DNA from: CALAZP01 sp964410725 | GTDB taxonomy: Bacteria; Bacteroidota; Bacteroidia; Chitinophagales; Saprospiraceae | Reading direction: 5' to 3' | Length of the DNA stretch: 41,035 nucleotides | Assembly: GCA_964410725.1 (NCBI GenBank) | Contig: CAYPID010000022.1 | Coordinates: forward strand, 1-41,035 | In this document: piece after piece, positions 1-7,924 of the stretch | How positions within the stretch are numbered: position 1 is the first letter of the stretch | Layout: each line of letters begins with the position of its first letter | Made by a program: the position numbers and the translations under genes | Notes under the pieces: model-generated | Told to the model about the DNA's origin: nothing | Database searches by the model: none | What the model saw: the letters and a program-made list of their open reading frames with translations, nothing else

Positions 1-1153
1 TTTTTACTACCAATCTTCCATGATTCCAGTCCCCTATTTTTTTCATATAGCGATTGTCCTTATTCTCAGCTGGAATTAAATCGTATAAGCTTGCTAATGT
101 GCGGTTCCCTACAACTCCCTGACTAGCATCAGGATGCCTTTCGTCATCCAGCAACTGATATTCCAATCCTATTCCAGATTTACCTCCTGAATTAAAAGCT
201 TCGTTGACAAAATACTTAATGCCAGAGTTAGCTCCTTCAGTTAATTTGAAGTCAAAAACTAATTCAAAAGCTTCGTAATCCTCAACCGTTACAATATCAT
301 TCCCAGTCTCACTGCCATCGGAAGAAGAAACTACCAAAGCTCCCTCCTCTACACTCCAACGCTCGCTAGGCGATTCCTCTGAATATACATTCCGCCAACC
401 GGACAAATCTGTTCCATTGAAGAGTAATTGAAATCCCAACTGCTCTTCCTGACCACTTAAATTATTATCCAATAAATTCCAAACAGGGATGTGGTCGTAG
501 GGTAAAGGTTGCAGATGCTCTGTTTGAATCTTTATATCCTTCCACCTAACTCTGCTTCCCTCCTCCATTGCTCCATATATGGAGTGGACCTGCAATGCGA
601 TAAAACCCTCAGCAGTTTCCTCATCTATCAGATGAGCGACTGGAATCCCATTAACCCAAGTCCTAATCTGAGGCCCTATAGCTTCGATTCTTAAATGATT
701 CCATTCGCCTATTTTAAAAGCAGTTTTGGCAGGGGGATTAATATTAGGAATGTACAACCACCCGCGTCGCCCTTCATCGTAAATTCCACCCGTCCAAGCT
801 CTATCCGTTGGATCTAGTTCTAATTGATAGCCGTGCACCCTTCCATCTTGATACGCAGGTGTAGAGAGACTTCTAAATTGTACCCCTGAATTCATATGGT
901 CTTCAATCATAGCATCCAACTCAAGAATGAAATCGCCAAATTTTTCCTCTGTACATAAAAAAGAATTAGGGGTATTGGCAACTGCTGTGCCGATAATCTG
1001 GCCATTTTCAACTGAATATTTGGCCTTTCCGTTTTTCTGTACCCAACCCTCAAGAGTCTTCCCGTCAAATAAATATCTCCAATTGTTCTTCTGGGCTTCA
1101 ATCATATAGACGCTCCCCAACAAAGCTATGAGAAGCAAGGCGTATTTTTTCAT
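1..1153 (-). CDS. DUF1080 (3-keto-disaccharide hydrolase-type) secreted protein, two tandem domains, C-terminus cut by window edge
   Basis: The reading frame is open from an ATG at 1153 to the left edge (384 codons visible, no stop). It starts with a signal peptide (MKKYALLLIALLGSVYMIEA, cleavage probably before QKNN). Two copies of the DUF1080/LamG-like fold follow: the first opens with LFDGKTLEGW near residue 27, the second with LFNGTDLSGW near residue 240. Both carry typical family motifs such as NSGVQFRS/NSGIKYFV and GYQLELD/GLEYQLLDD. PF06439 members are jelly-roll proteins of the periplasm or surface that hydrolyse 3-keto-glycosides or bind glycans. It lies 30 bp downstream of the TauE gene and may be its own unit. 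The family call is firm; the substrate is unknown. Confidence 0.88.
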   Translation of the reverse strand, partial: MKKYALLLIALLGSVYMIEAQKNNWRYLFDGKTLEGWVQKNGKAKYSVENGQIIGTAVANTPNSFLCTEEKFGDFILELDAMIEDHMNSGVQFRSLSTPAYQDGRVHGYQLELDPTDRAWTGGIYDEGRRGWLYIPNINPPAKTAFKIGEWNHLRIEAIGPQIRTWVNGIPVAHLIDEETAEGFIALQVHSIYGAMEEGSRVRWKDIKIQTEHLQPLPYDHIPVWNLLDNNLSGQEEQLGFQLLFNGTDLSGWRNVYSEESPSERWSVEEGALVVSSSDGSETGNDIVTVEDYEAFELVFDFKLTEGANSGIKYFVNEAFNSGGKSGIGLEYQLLDDERHPDASQGVVGNRTLASLYDLIPAENKDNRYMKKIGDWNHGRLVVK

Positions 1154-1183
1154 AGGTAATTTTGAACTTAAAATAGTAAAAAA

Positions 1184-1936
1184 TTAAATAAGGAGCTTCA
1201 GGGCAATGAGAAATGTTATTCCAATTACAAAATAGCGATAGGCCTTTTCGGGAATTATTTTAATGATTTTGAAACCCAAAAAAGCGCCAAGAGCAATGGT
1301 GGGAATAATCATGAGATTCAAACTGAGGCTTTGGAGGGTTATGGTCTTCCAAAAAAAAATATGCAAGGGTAGTTTGATCCAATTAATCACCAAAAAGAAC
1401 CATGCTCCTGTCCCAATAAATTGGTTTTTAGGAAGTTTAGACGAAAGGAGGTAAACCGACATGACTGGGCCAGCTGCGTTTCCAATCATGGTGGTAAAAC
1501 CACCCAGTAGTCCAAAAAATCTAGAGAATAACCCATGAAAGACAACTCTATCTGGCAATCCAAATTTTTCCTGGATAACCATGAGAACTAAACTGCCAAT
1601 AATGATGATGGAAATTAGTAGAGAAAATGTCTCGTCTGAAACGTATATGCCAATAATTAAGGCAATGAACACTCCTGCAACTGCCGGTGGAATTAATTTG
1701 AATACAATCGACCAATCCGCATGCTTATTGTAGGCTATTACAGCGAATATATCTGCAATTAATAGAATGGGAAGTACCAATCCCGCCGAGGGTTTGCCAC
1801 CAAAAACCGCAGCCATTATCGGCACAATTAACATACCCATTCCCTTCAAACCCGCCTTGGCCAGTCCTATAAGCAAACCAGCCAGACCCATCCAAAACCA
1901 TTCTTCAGGGGTTAAAATCTGTATGATTGATCCCAA
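1184..1936 (-). CDS. TauE/SafE-family sulfite/organoanion exporter-like permease
   Basis: A 250-aa, highly hydrophobic protein with about eight predicted membrane segments, the usual size for TauE/SafE (formerly DUF81). The family signature appears in both halves: LIGLAKAGLKGMGMLIVPIM near residue 22, and GLLGGFTTMIGNAAGPVMSV, the second-half repeat with the G-N-x-x-G-P motif. Family members export sulfite, sulfoacetate or other small anions; the substrate here cannot be read from sequence. The reading frame begins with TTG at 1936, 5 bp after the Lrp stop. The first ATG (1891) would start inside the first membrane helix, so TTG is preferred. Spacing suggests co-transcription with the Lrp gene. 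Confidence 0.85.
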   Translation of the reverse strand: MGSIIQILTPEEWFWMGLAGLLIGLAKAGLKGMGMLIVPIMAAVFGGKPSAGLVLPILLIADIFAVIAYNKHADWSIVFKLIPPAVAGVFIALIIGIYVSDETFSLLISIIIIGSLVLMVIQEKFGLPDRVVFHGLFSRFFGLLGGFTTMIGNAAGPVMSVYLLSSKLPKNQFIGTGAWFFLVINWIKLPLHIFFWKTITLQSLSLNLMIIPTIALGAFLGFKIIKIIPEKAYRYFVIGITFLIALKLLI

Positions 1937-1941
1937 TTATG

Positions 1942-2415
1942 CTAGTCGTATTGGTAGGGTAAAACCTTAGAATCTTTGACAGTCGATAAAGTCATTAATG
2001 TTTTTAAACGCTCAATTTCCTCAATTTGAGACAGGGTCTTAAACAATAACTTTTCATAAGTTGGAATATCCTTACACACAATTTTAATTAAAAAATCAGC
2101 TTCACCAGTGATGATATAGCATTCTACAATCTCCTGGATTTCTCTGATTTTTTCTAAAAACTGATTTAAGGCATTTTCCTTCTGCCAAGCGAGAGAAACC
2201 AATACAAAAGTCTTTACATTTAGTCCAATAGACTGGGGATTAACCTGTGCGTGATAACTTTCAATTATTTCACTCTGTTCCAATTTTTTTACCCGCTCTA
2301 AAGTGGGAGCGGGAGATAATCCAACTTTCTTGGATAAATCTAAATTGGTGATTTTACTGTTGTCTTGTAGTATTCGTAAGATTTTTAAATCAATCTTATC
2401 TAATTTTTCGGCCAT
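1942..2415 (-). CDS. Lrp/AsnC-family transcriptional regulator
   Basis: 157 aa, the normal length for the family. The N-terminal winged helix-turn-helix (DKIDLKILRILQDNSKITN, then LSKKVGLSPAPTLERVKKLE) is followed by a C-terminal RAM/AsnC ligand-binding ferredoxin-like domain containing ECYIITGEADFLIKIVCKD. Such proteins sense amino acids and form octamers or dimers on DNA. It sits between glutamate dehydrogenase and a permease, on the same strand. Regulation of amino-acid nitrogen metabolism or of the downstream exporter is a reasonable inference, not proven. A 138-bp AT-rich gap separates it from the dehydrogenase and probably holds its promoter. Confidence 0.92.
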   Translation of the reverse strand: MAEKLDKIDLKILRILQDNSKITNLDLSKKVGLSPAPTLERVKKLEQSEIIESYHAQVNPQSIGLNVKTFVLVSLAWQKENALNQFLEKIREIQEIVECYIITGEADFLIKIVCKDIPTYEKLLFKTLSQIEEIERLKTLMTLSTVKDSKVLPYQYD

Positions 2416-2542
2416 TTTACTTCATTAACGGTTTGACGGTGGATTACTCCGCTAAAGTAAAACACTAAAAAATAAAAAAAAAGATTTTATCACAAAAACC
2501 TAAATAAATTTTTTTTATCTGGACAAATTCGAAATATAAAAT

Positions 2543-2550
2543 CAAAAATA
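2543..2550 (-). promoter_or_regulatory. Candidate Bacteroidota -7 element for the lrp-tauE unit
   Basis: Minus-strand TATTTTTG fits the TAnnTTTG consensus. A TTTG lies upstream on the same strand (2575-2578), but the 24-bp spacing exceeds the usual 19-21. It would give a leader of about 120 nt in an A/T-run-rich region (2416-2553) in which I see no convincing hairpin. Confidence 0.3.
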
Positions 2551-2553
2551 CCC

Positions 2554-3978
2554 CTACGGGAAAATCCCCAGCGTCAAATAATCACTGCTTATTTTCTTGA
2601 TCGCATTGACAAAAGCAGCGGTTCTCAAACTTTTAATTTCAGGGTTACCTTTCATTATTTCCCTCATTTGATGGAAGGCAGAAACCATGGTCTCTTCTAA
2701 TCCAGATCGGACCAAATCAATTTCATCAGCCCCTCTAGCCAACATTTTCTTATCTCTATCGGATATAATTTTACCTGTAGCTTGTTCAATCATAGTAATC
2801 ATACCTTGGTTGATATTTTGATTGAACCGCTTTTCCATTCTACCGAACCTCATGTGGGAAAGATTTTTCAGCCACTCAAAGTAAGAAACGGTAACCCCGC
2901 CCGCATTAAGGTATAAATCGGGAATAATGATTTTCCCCTTTTTTAGCAATTCCCTTTCAGCTGGAGCTGACACAGGGCCATTAGCTGCTTCTGCAATTAT
3001 TTTAGCTTGAATACGGTCGCAATTCTCTAATGTGATAACGCTTTCCAGTGCCGCAGGAATTAAAATATCACATTCCATTTCCAAAATATCTTCCCGATTT
3101 TCTTTATCGATAACTTGTACCCCTGGGAAAGTTAAAATGGTACCGTGATTTTTACGATGCTCTATAAGAGCATGAATATCAATACCTTTTGGATTATATA
3201 TTGAACCTTCCGCCTCTCCTACACCCACAATAATAGCTCCTCCTTCATCCTGAGCAATCATACCAGAATAGGAACCTACATTTCCAAGTCCTTGTATGAT
3301 AATCGTTTTTCCCTCAATACCCGGAGTTAATCCTATTTTTTTCATATCCTCTTCCACACTACACTGTTCCTTTATTCCATAGAAGACTCCCCTTCCAGTG
3401 GCCTCTGTTCTTCCGCGAATACCATTTTGATTCACGGGCTTACCGGTCACGCATCCAGCAGCATCTATTTCATCTCCTTTAAAGGTTCGATAGGTATCGT
3501 AAATCCAAGCCATTTCCCTAGCACCAGTTCCATAATCAGGAGCCGGTACATCAATAGAAGCACCAATAAAGTTTCTCTTTATAAGTTCAGTAGTGTACCT
3601 CCTTGTAATCTTTTCCAATTCGTCCTCAGAGTAATCCCAGGGATTAATCTTAACTCCTCCTTTCGCCCCTCCATAAGGCACGTCAACAATAGCACATTTA
3701 TAGGACATCAAAGTTGCCAAGGCCATGACCTCTTCCTGATTCACGTGATTACTGTATCTAATCCCTCCTTTAGTGGGTGTTCTATGATGTGAATGCTGAA
3801 CTCTGTAAGCTTCGATTACTCGAACCTCATCTTTAATTTTGACGGGAAAATAAATTTTATAAACCGCATTACATACTTTAATTTGATGCAATAGTCCATC
3901 GGGAAGTCCAGTATATTTTGCAGCCTCATCAAAATACATTTGAACGCTGTCGTAAAAACTGGTAATCTGCTCACTCAT
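2554..3978 (-). CDS. Glu/Leu/Phe/Val dehydrogenase (glutamate dehydrogenase type)
   Basis: 474 aa. It interconverts glutamate (or a branched-chain or aromatic amino acid) with the 2-oxo acid and ammonia using NAD(P). The dimerisation/substrate domain has TKGGIRYS and the active-site motif PYGGAKGGVKINP with the catalytic Lys, followed by DVPAPDYGTG. The Rossmann coenzyme domain has IIIQGLGNVGSYS, and later AEAANGPVSAPAE and NAGGVTVSYFEW are conserved. Cofactor preference is not decided by what I can read. It is the last gene of a ccmB-ccmC-ccmD run: its ATG overlaps the ccmD-like stop by 8 bp, so translational coupling is likely. Length is slightly above the usual 410-450 aa. Confidence 0.95.
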   Translation of the reverse strand: MSEQITSFYDSVQMYFDEAAKYTGLPDGLLHQIKVCNAVYKIYFPVKIKDEVRVIEAYRVQHSHHRTPTKGGIRYSNHVNQEEVMALATLMSYKCAIVDVPYGGAKGGVKINPWDYSEDELEKITRRYTTELIKRNFIGASIDVPAPDYGTGAREMAWIYDTYRTFKGDEIDAAGCVTGKPVNQNGIRGRTEATGRGVFYGIKEQCSVEEDMKKIGLTPGIEGKTIIIQGLGNVGSYSGMIAQDEGGAIIVGVGEAEGSIYNPKGIDIHALIEHRKNHGTILTFPGVQVIDKENREDILEMECDILIPAALESVITLENCDRIQAKIIAEAANGPVSAPAERELLKKGKIIIPDLYLNAGGVTVSYFEWLKNLSHMRFGRMEKRFNQNINQGMITMIEQATGKIISDRDKKMLARGADEIDLVRSGLEETMVSAFHQMREIMKGNPEIKSLRTAAFVNAIKKISSDYLTLGIFP

Positions 3979-4150
3979 CGTTTTTAATTTGGTTTTCTAA
4001 TTTGGTTATTTTTTGGTCTAATCGAAACAGAAAGCTTATGATGCCTGCAAATAGAACCATGATAACAATAACAACGACGTATATTTTACCAATTGAATTT
4101 AAAAAATCTGCACGCTCGGCCACCGCTAAAAAAGGCAACATAAGATTCAT
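3971..4150 (-). CDS. ccmD: CcmD-like small membrane protein
   Basis: A 59-aa frame starting at ATG 4150, which runs on into the dehydrogenase start (8-bp overlap 3971-3978, ATGAGTGA). The protein has a short N-terminal stretch (MNLMLPFLAVAERADFL), one membrane helix (IYVVVIVIMVLFAGIISFLF) and a charged C-terminal tail (RLDQKITKLENQIKNDE) that could form a short coiled coil. Size, topology and position directly after ccmB-ccmC fit CcmD, which helps release the heme chaperone CcmE from CcmC. The sequence is too short for certain homology, so the name rests mainly on context. Confidence 0.75.
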   Translation of the reverse strand: MNLMLPFLAVAERADFLNSIGKIYVVVIVIMVLFAGIISFLFRLDQKITKLENQIKNDE

Positions 4151-4192
4151 ATTCTCAATATTTTAAGGGAGAAAATTAAATCAATTAATTGA

Positions 4193-5248
4193 TTAGTGAA
4201 ACAAAAATTTATTTTTAACAGTTTGCAGTCTATGCAACAAATTACCCATCCAATATGCCAACAAGGTCCAACCAATTATTGCCGGGTAGAAAACCATTCT
4301 CATGGTATTATCCAAATCTTCTCCGCCAAAAGCAGGATTGCCTCCAGCTCCGGGATGCAAACTATCGGTAAGTCTCGGAATAATGTACAACAGCGGGATT
4401 AAAGTTGCAAAAGCAAAAATATTATACACCGCACTGACCTTTCCTTTCTGTACACTATCCTCCAAACTTCCCCTCAGTACGAAATAGGCAAAATAAATCA
4501 ACAACGCTATAGCCGTCATATTTTGCTTGATGTCAAAACTCCAATACGCTCCCCAGGTATTTTTAGCCCAAACTGCTCCCGTTAACAATCCAAGAATACC
4601 AAAAAGCAGTCCAACAGTCGCATAGGCAGATGATTTTTCATCAAAAATAATCTTCCCAGTCCTTAAAAATTTGATCGCATTATAGACAGAACCCAACAAA
4701 ACAAAAATCATAGTAAACCACAGCGGAACATGAAAATAAGTATTCCGTATTGTCTCCTTCAATATATTTCTGAAAGGAAAAGCCATACTTGTAGGTCCAA
4801 CCACCAATTCCACTTTATCTGTCCAACCCCCGATTTCTCCATTCTCATTCCCGGGGCTATGAGTAACAAAAATAGCACTGGGGAGAATAAACGGTCCATC
4901 TAAGCCATTCTGAACCAAAAGGGACAGATCCACCACCTCCCTTTCAAAAGGCAAAACTTCCGGAATCACAAAAGATACCTCCAAGAGATTGTCATCCATA
5001 ATAGACACTTCCTGGCCCCCGATAAAAAATGTAGTATCTCCCTTTAACCAAAGCTCCAAATCTTTCTTACCTCCTTCAAAATGCGTATTATATCCTATCA
5101 CCTCCACTCTCAAAGAATCTCCTGCCTTTGCACTTTTCGGATGAACTCCAATAACCCCAGGTTTGAGGGGAACAACTAACCCCGCTACTAAAGAATATCC
5201 CACAACCAACACCCCAATAATTTTCCACCAATGTTTTTTTACATTCAT
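4193..5248 (-). CDS. ccmC: Cytochrome c biogenesis heme-handling protein CcmC, with an extra N-terminal extracytoplasmic domain
   Basis: 351 aa, about 110 longer than a typical CcmC. A first membrane helix (residues about 9-27) is followed by a soluble domain of about 125 residues (30-155) with beta-rich, Ig/IPT-like character. A CcmC module with about five helices follows. Heme-handling features are visible: HVPLWF with His173, the tryptophan-rich WGAYWSFD motif (232-239) and His298 in SLHPG. CcmC loads heme onto CcmE in the system I maturation pathway at the outer face of the inner membrane. It lies 4 bp after ccmB and 42 bp before the ccmD-like gene. CcmA and CcmE/F are absent from the window. 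Confidence 0.9.
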   Translation of the reverse strand: MNVKKHWWKIIGVLVVGYSLVAGLVVPLKPGVIGVHPKSAKAGDSLRVEVIGYNTHFEGGKKDLELWLKGDTTFFIGGQEVSIMDDNLLEVSFVIPEVLPFEREVVDLSLLVQNGLDGPFILPSAIFVTHSPGNENGEIGGWTDKVELVVGPTSMAFPFRNILKETIRNTYFHVPLWFTMIFVLLGSVYNAIKFLRTGKIIFDEKSSAYATVGLLFGILGLLTGAVWAKNTWGAYWSFDIKQNMTAIALLIYFAYFVLRGSLEDSVQKGKVSAVYNIFAFATLIPLLYIIPRLTDSLHPGAGGNPAFGGEDLDNTMRMVFYPAIIGWTLLAYWMGNLLHRLQTVKNKFLFH

Positions 5249-5252
5249 CTGA

Positions 5253-5906
5253 TTAATCTTTCCATAAAAATGGGAACAATAAAATCCCCAATCCCAATAG
5301 TAACAAATCTAAGGCAAACAGCGTAATTAAATCTTGGTTGTTAGCGCTGTCATTTATCAAACCAATAGCATTAGCTGAGAGTTTTAAAACCACCAAAATG
5401 GTTGGAATGAGTAGCGGAAAACTTAGAATGGTCAGTAGCGAAGTTTTTCTTTTTACACCTGCTGCTATCGCAGCGGTAAAAGTTAATGTAATCGAAAGTC
5501 CCACTCCTGCCGCTAATAAAACCAACAAAAAATCACCGAGATGCCTGATAGGATTGCCCGTTACAAATGCAAACCCAATAAAACAGAAAAACGATAAAAT
5601 GGTCACCAACATTAGATTATAAATCACCTTGCTAACCATCAATTTAACCGGATCCACCAAGGTGTAATAATAAAGGCGTAAACTGCCACTCTCTGAAGAG
5701 AAACTTCCAGATACGGCATTGACTGCAGTAAATAAAATAATAATCCAAAAGATTGGGTTCCACACATTGGCAGGGATATTAATAAAGGTAAGATAGACTA
5801 CGAAAGCCGTAGTAAAAACATATAAAACACTGCTGGACCAAGCCTGCCCAGACCTCCATTCTAATTGTAAATCCTTTTTAATTAAAGCCAAAATTTCTTT
5901 ATACAT
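5253..5906 (-). CDS. ccmB: Heme exporter protein CcmB
   Basis: 217 aa, the usual CcmB length, with six hydrophobic segments. The N-terminus (LIKKDLQLEWRSGQAW) matches the cytosolic CcmB start, and SGSFSSESGSLRLYYYTLVDP corresponds to the conserved region after helix 2. CcmB is the membrane subunit of the CcmAB ATP-driven complex that works with CcmC and CcmD to release holo-CcmE. It is the first gene of the ccmBCD-dehydrogenase run and diverges from the amidase gene. The ATPase CcmA is not adjacent, so it must lie elsewhere in the genome if the system is complete. Confidence 0.92.
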   Translation of the reverse strand: MYKEILALIKKDLQLEWRSGQAWSSSVLYVFTTAFVVYLTFINIPANVWNPIFWIIILFTAVNAVSGSFSSESGSLRLYYYTLVDPVKLMVSKVIYNLMLVTILSFFCFIGFAFVTGNPIRHLGDFLLVLLAAGVGLSITLTFTAAIAAGVKRKTSLLTILSFPLLIPTILVVLKLSANAIGLINDSANNQDLITLFALDLLLLGLGILLFPFLWKD

Positions 5907-5914
5907 CTAATCTG

Positions 5915-5946
5915 TTTGAAGGATATTATTAGGTATGCTATATTTG
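5915..5946 (+). promoter_or_regulatory. Bacteroidota-type promoter (TTTG-N20-TATATTTG) of the amidase gene
   Basis: TTTG at 5915-5918 and TATATTTG at 5939-5946 are separated by exactly 20 bp, matching the Bacteroidota sigma-ABfr consensus (-33 TTTG, -7 TAnnTTTG). Because the -7 box lies downstream of the ATG at 5935, the functional start must be further along; the ATG at 5965 follows 18 nt after the box. Confidence 0.7.
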
Positions 5947-5964
5947 CCGCATAAATTGAATGCA

Positions 5965-7146
5965 ATGCGGACTTTTAGTTTCTTATGGTTTCTAACTGCT
6001 CATTTTATAACATTGCAAGCATCAATCTCGCCCAACACCTACCTCGCTGCCAAAGCAGTAAAAGGGGATGGTATCTACGGAATGATGAGAAGGTATCAGC
6101 TTTCTGAAAACTGGTGCAATTTCGAGAAATTTTTTGAACTAAATAACCTTTCCAAAGAAGCAAATTTATTAGAGGGCAAAACCTACCTCCTACCTATTGA
6201 ATTGTATCAATTTAACGGTCAAACCATCAGGAGTAGTGTGGGTATTGATAATTGGGATGCCGCTTTAGCTATTCAACGATACAATGAAAGCATGGAGTCC
6301 AAACTCCTCAAAAAAACCAGTTATAAAAAGGATAGGGAATTATGGGTGCCTCATCACTTATTAAATTGTACAGAAATTAATACCCCCACCCCTTCAGAAG
6401 AAGAGACTACACATTCTACCCCAAGAACCTATCCTATTTTTGGAAGGGATAAAGAGTTAACGCCCTTGAAAAGCTCTCGGCTCAAAGGGAAAGCATTCTA
6501 TATCATTAGCGGTCATGGAGGCCCAGACCCTGGAGCCATGAGTACCAGAATAGGGAATGAATTATGCGAAGATGAATACGCCTATGATGTAGCGCTTCGT
6601 TTGACCAGGCTCCTTATCGAACACGGAGCAACCGCTTATATGATTGTAAGGGATAACAATGATGGAATTCGCTCTGGTGCCTTTCTCAGCTGCGACAACG
6701 ACGAGGTGGTTTGGGGAGATCAAAAAATTCCATTGGATCAACTTAAACGATTAGAGCAAAGAGCGGAGGTGGTTAATAAATTGTATTTAGAAAATAAAAA
6801 CAAAGGATACAGTCACCAACAAGCCATTATCATTCACGTAGATTCTAGAAGCAAAAGACAACGCACTGATGTATTTTTTTACTATCAAAAACAAAACAAT
6901 GAGAGTTACGCTTTGGCTCAGCAATTACATCAAGTCATGGAGGATAAATATAAAAAATACAGGAGCAATGGTCAATACCACGGGTCCATTACTCCTAGAG
7001 AATTGTATATGCTTCGCAAGACCAACCCACCTACAGTTTACGTAGAATTGGCCAACATTAAAAACCCAACCGATCAGCAGCGAATTGTTTTGGAAAAAAA
7101 CAGACAATATTTGGCAGAATGGTTATTTGAAGGATTAGAAAAATAA
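5965..7146 (+). CDS. Secreted N-acetylmuramoyl-L-alanine amidase (Amidase_3) with LysM-like N-terminal region
   Basis: 393 aa from ATG 5965. This start is chosen because the promoter -7 box lies after the in-frame ATG at 5935 and because it gives a clean signal peptide (MRTFSFLWFLTAHFITLQAS). Residues about 30-75 (VKGDGIYGMMRRYQLS, then FFELNNLSKEANLLEGKTYLLP) look like a degenerate LysM peptidoglycan-binding motif. The catalytic domain carries SGHGGPDPGAM (zinc His), EDEYAYDVALR (zinc Glu), IIHVDSR (zinc His) and VYVELANIKN (catalytic Glu). It should cleave the amide bond between MurNAc and the stem peptide in the periplasm during cell separation or wall turnover. It is a single-gene unit divergent from ccmB. 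Confidence 0.88.
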   Translation: MRTFSFLWFLTAHFITLQASISPNTYLAAKAVKGDGIYGMMRRYQLSENWCNFEKFFELNNLSKEANLLEGKTYLLPIELYQFNGQTIRSSVGIDNWDAALAIQRYNESMESKLLKKTSYKKDRELWVPHHLLNCTEINTPTPSEEETTHSTPRTYPIFGRDKELTPLKSSRLKGKAFYIISGHGGPDPGAMSTRIGNELCEDEYAYDVALRLTRLLIEHGATAYMIVRDNNDGIRSGAFLSCDNDEVVWGDQKIPLDQLKRLEQRAEVVNKLYLENKNKGYSHQQAIIIHVDSRSKRQRTDVFFYYQKQNNESYALAQQLHQVMEDKYKKYRSNGQYHGSITPRELYMLRKTNPPTVYVELANIKNPTDQQRIVLEKNRQYLAEWLFEGLEK

Positions 7147-7189
7147 TTTTCTATTTTTTTTTATATTAGATGTGCAATCATCGTCAAAT

Positions 7190-7924
7190 ATGGCTTCAAA
7201 CCAGGTTACCATTATTCTTACTGATTCCTCGAAAAGGATACTTTGGGTCAATCAAAATTTTCCGAATCTTACGGGGTATTCTTTTGGAGAAGCTTTGGGA
7301 AGAACTCCAAAATTTCTGCAGGGTGTTAATACTGAAAGGGATAAATTATTAGAAATTAATAGGGCATTAACTGACCAAATCCCAATTAAATCAATTATTA
7401 CCAACTATAAAAAATCCGGAAAACCCTATTCATGTGAATTAATTATCTACCCTATTTTTAATACGAAAAGTGAGCTGTGTAATTTCATTTCATTTGAACG
7501 GGACGTCACCTATGAAAAAGAAATCGATGACCAGGTGCTACCTAGCTTGAACGGCAAATACTGCACCAGTAGTCTAAAAGGAAATAAGGAACTTGAAATT
7601 TATTTTTCCCTTCGAGAGACACTAGAAAGAGAAGAGCTTTATTTGAAGCCAGATATCACGATAAGCGAAGTTTCAAAAATACTAAAAACCAATACCAAGT
7701 ACCTTTCGCAAGTCATTAACAATATCGCACAAAGGAACTTTCTTCAGTTTATCAATGAGTACCGAATCGAACATTACAAAAGAATCCTTAGTCGAGAAAA
7801 ATTAGAGCACTTGACTCTTTTTGGGTTGGCTCTTCAAAGTGGGTTTAAAAACAAATCTACTTTTTATAAGGTATTCAAAGAAGTGACTGGAATTACTCCT
7901 AGAGAATACCTCCAACATCTTTAA
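7190..7924 (+). CDS. PAS (LOV-like, Cys-less) domain protein with C-terminal AraC-type helix-turn-helix
   Basis: 244 aa from ATG 7190; an in-frame GTG at 7172 is the alternative. The PAS domain (about 5-115) shows ILTDSSKRILWVNQNFPNLTG and GRTPKFLQGVNTE, which align with the LOV core G-R-N-C-R-F-L-Q, but the photoactive Cys is replaced (TPK). The C-terminal AraC/HTH_18 domain (about 150-244) has ISEVSKILKTNTKYLSQVIN, then FLQFINEYRIEHYKRIL and the second helix-turn-helix GFKNKSTFYKVFKEVTGITP. It is probably a transcription factor sensing a small ligand or redox state rather than light. It follows the amidase gene by 43 bp and shares its TTAA stop with the convergent lipoprotein gene. Confidence 0.85.
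   Translation: MASNQVTIILTDSSKRILWVNQNFPNLTGYSFGEALGRTPKFLQGVNTERDKLLEINRALTDQIPIKSIITNYKKSGKPYSCELIIYPIFNTKSELCNFISFERDVTYEKEIDDQVLPSLNGKYCTSSLKGNKELEIYFSLRETLEREELYLKPDITISEVSKILKTNTKYLSQVINNIAQRNFLQFINEYRIEHYKRILSREKLEHLTLFGLALQSGFKNKSTFYKVFKEVTGITPREYLQHL

Noticed and set aside
2416..2553. Terminator or riboswitch in the AT-rich gap
   Set aside because: There are A/T runs but no convincing stem-loop.
7190..7500. Blue-light LOV photoreceptor
   Set aside because: The photoactive Cys of the core motif is replaced (TPK), so classical LOV photochemistry is not expected.
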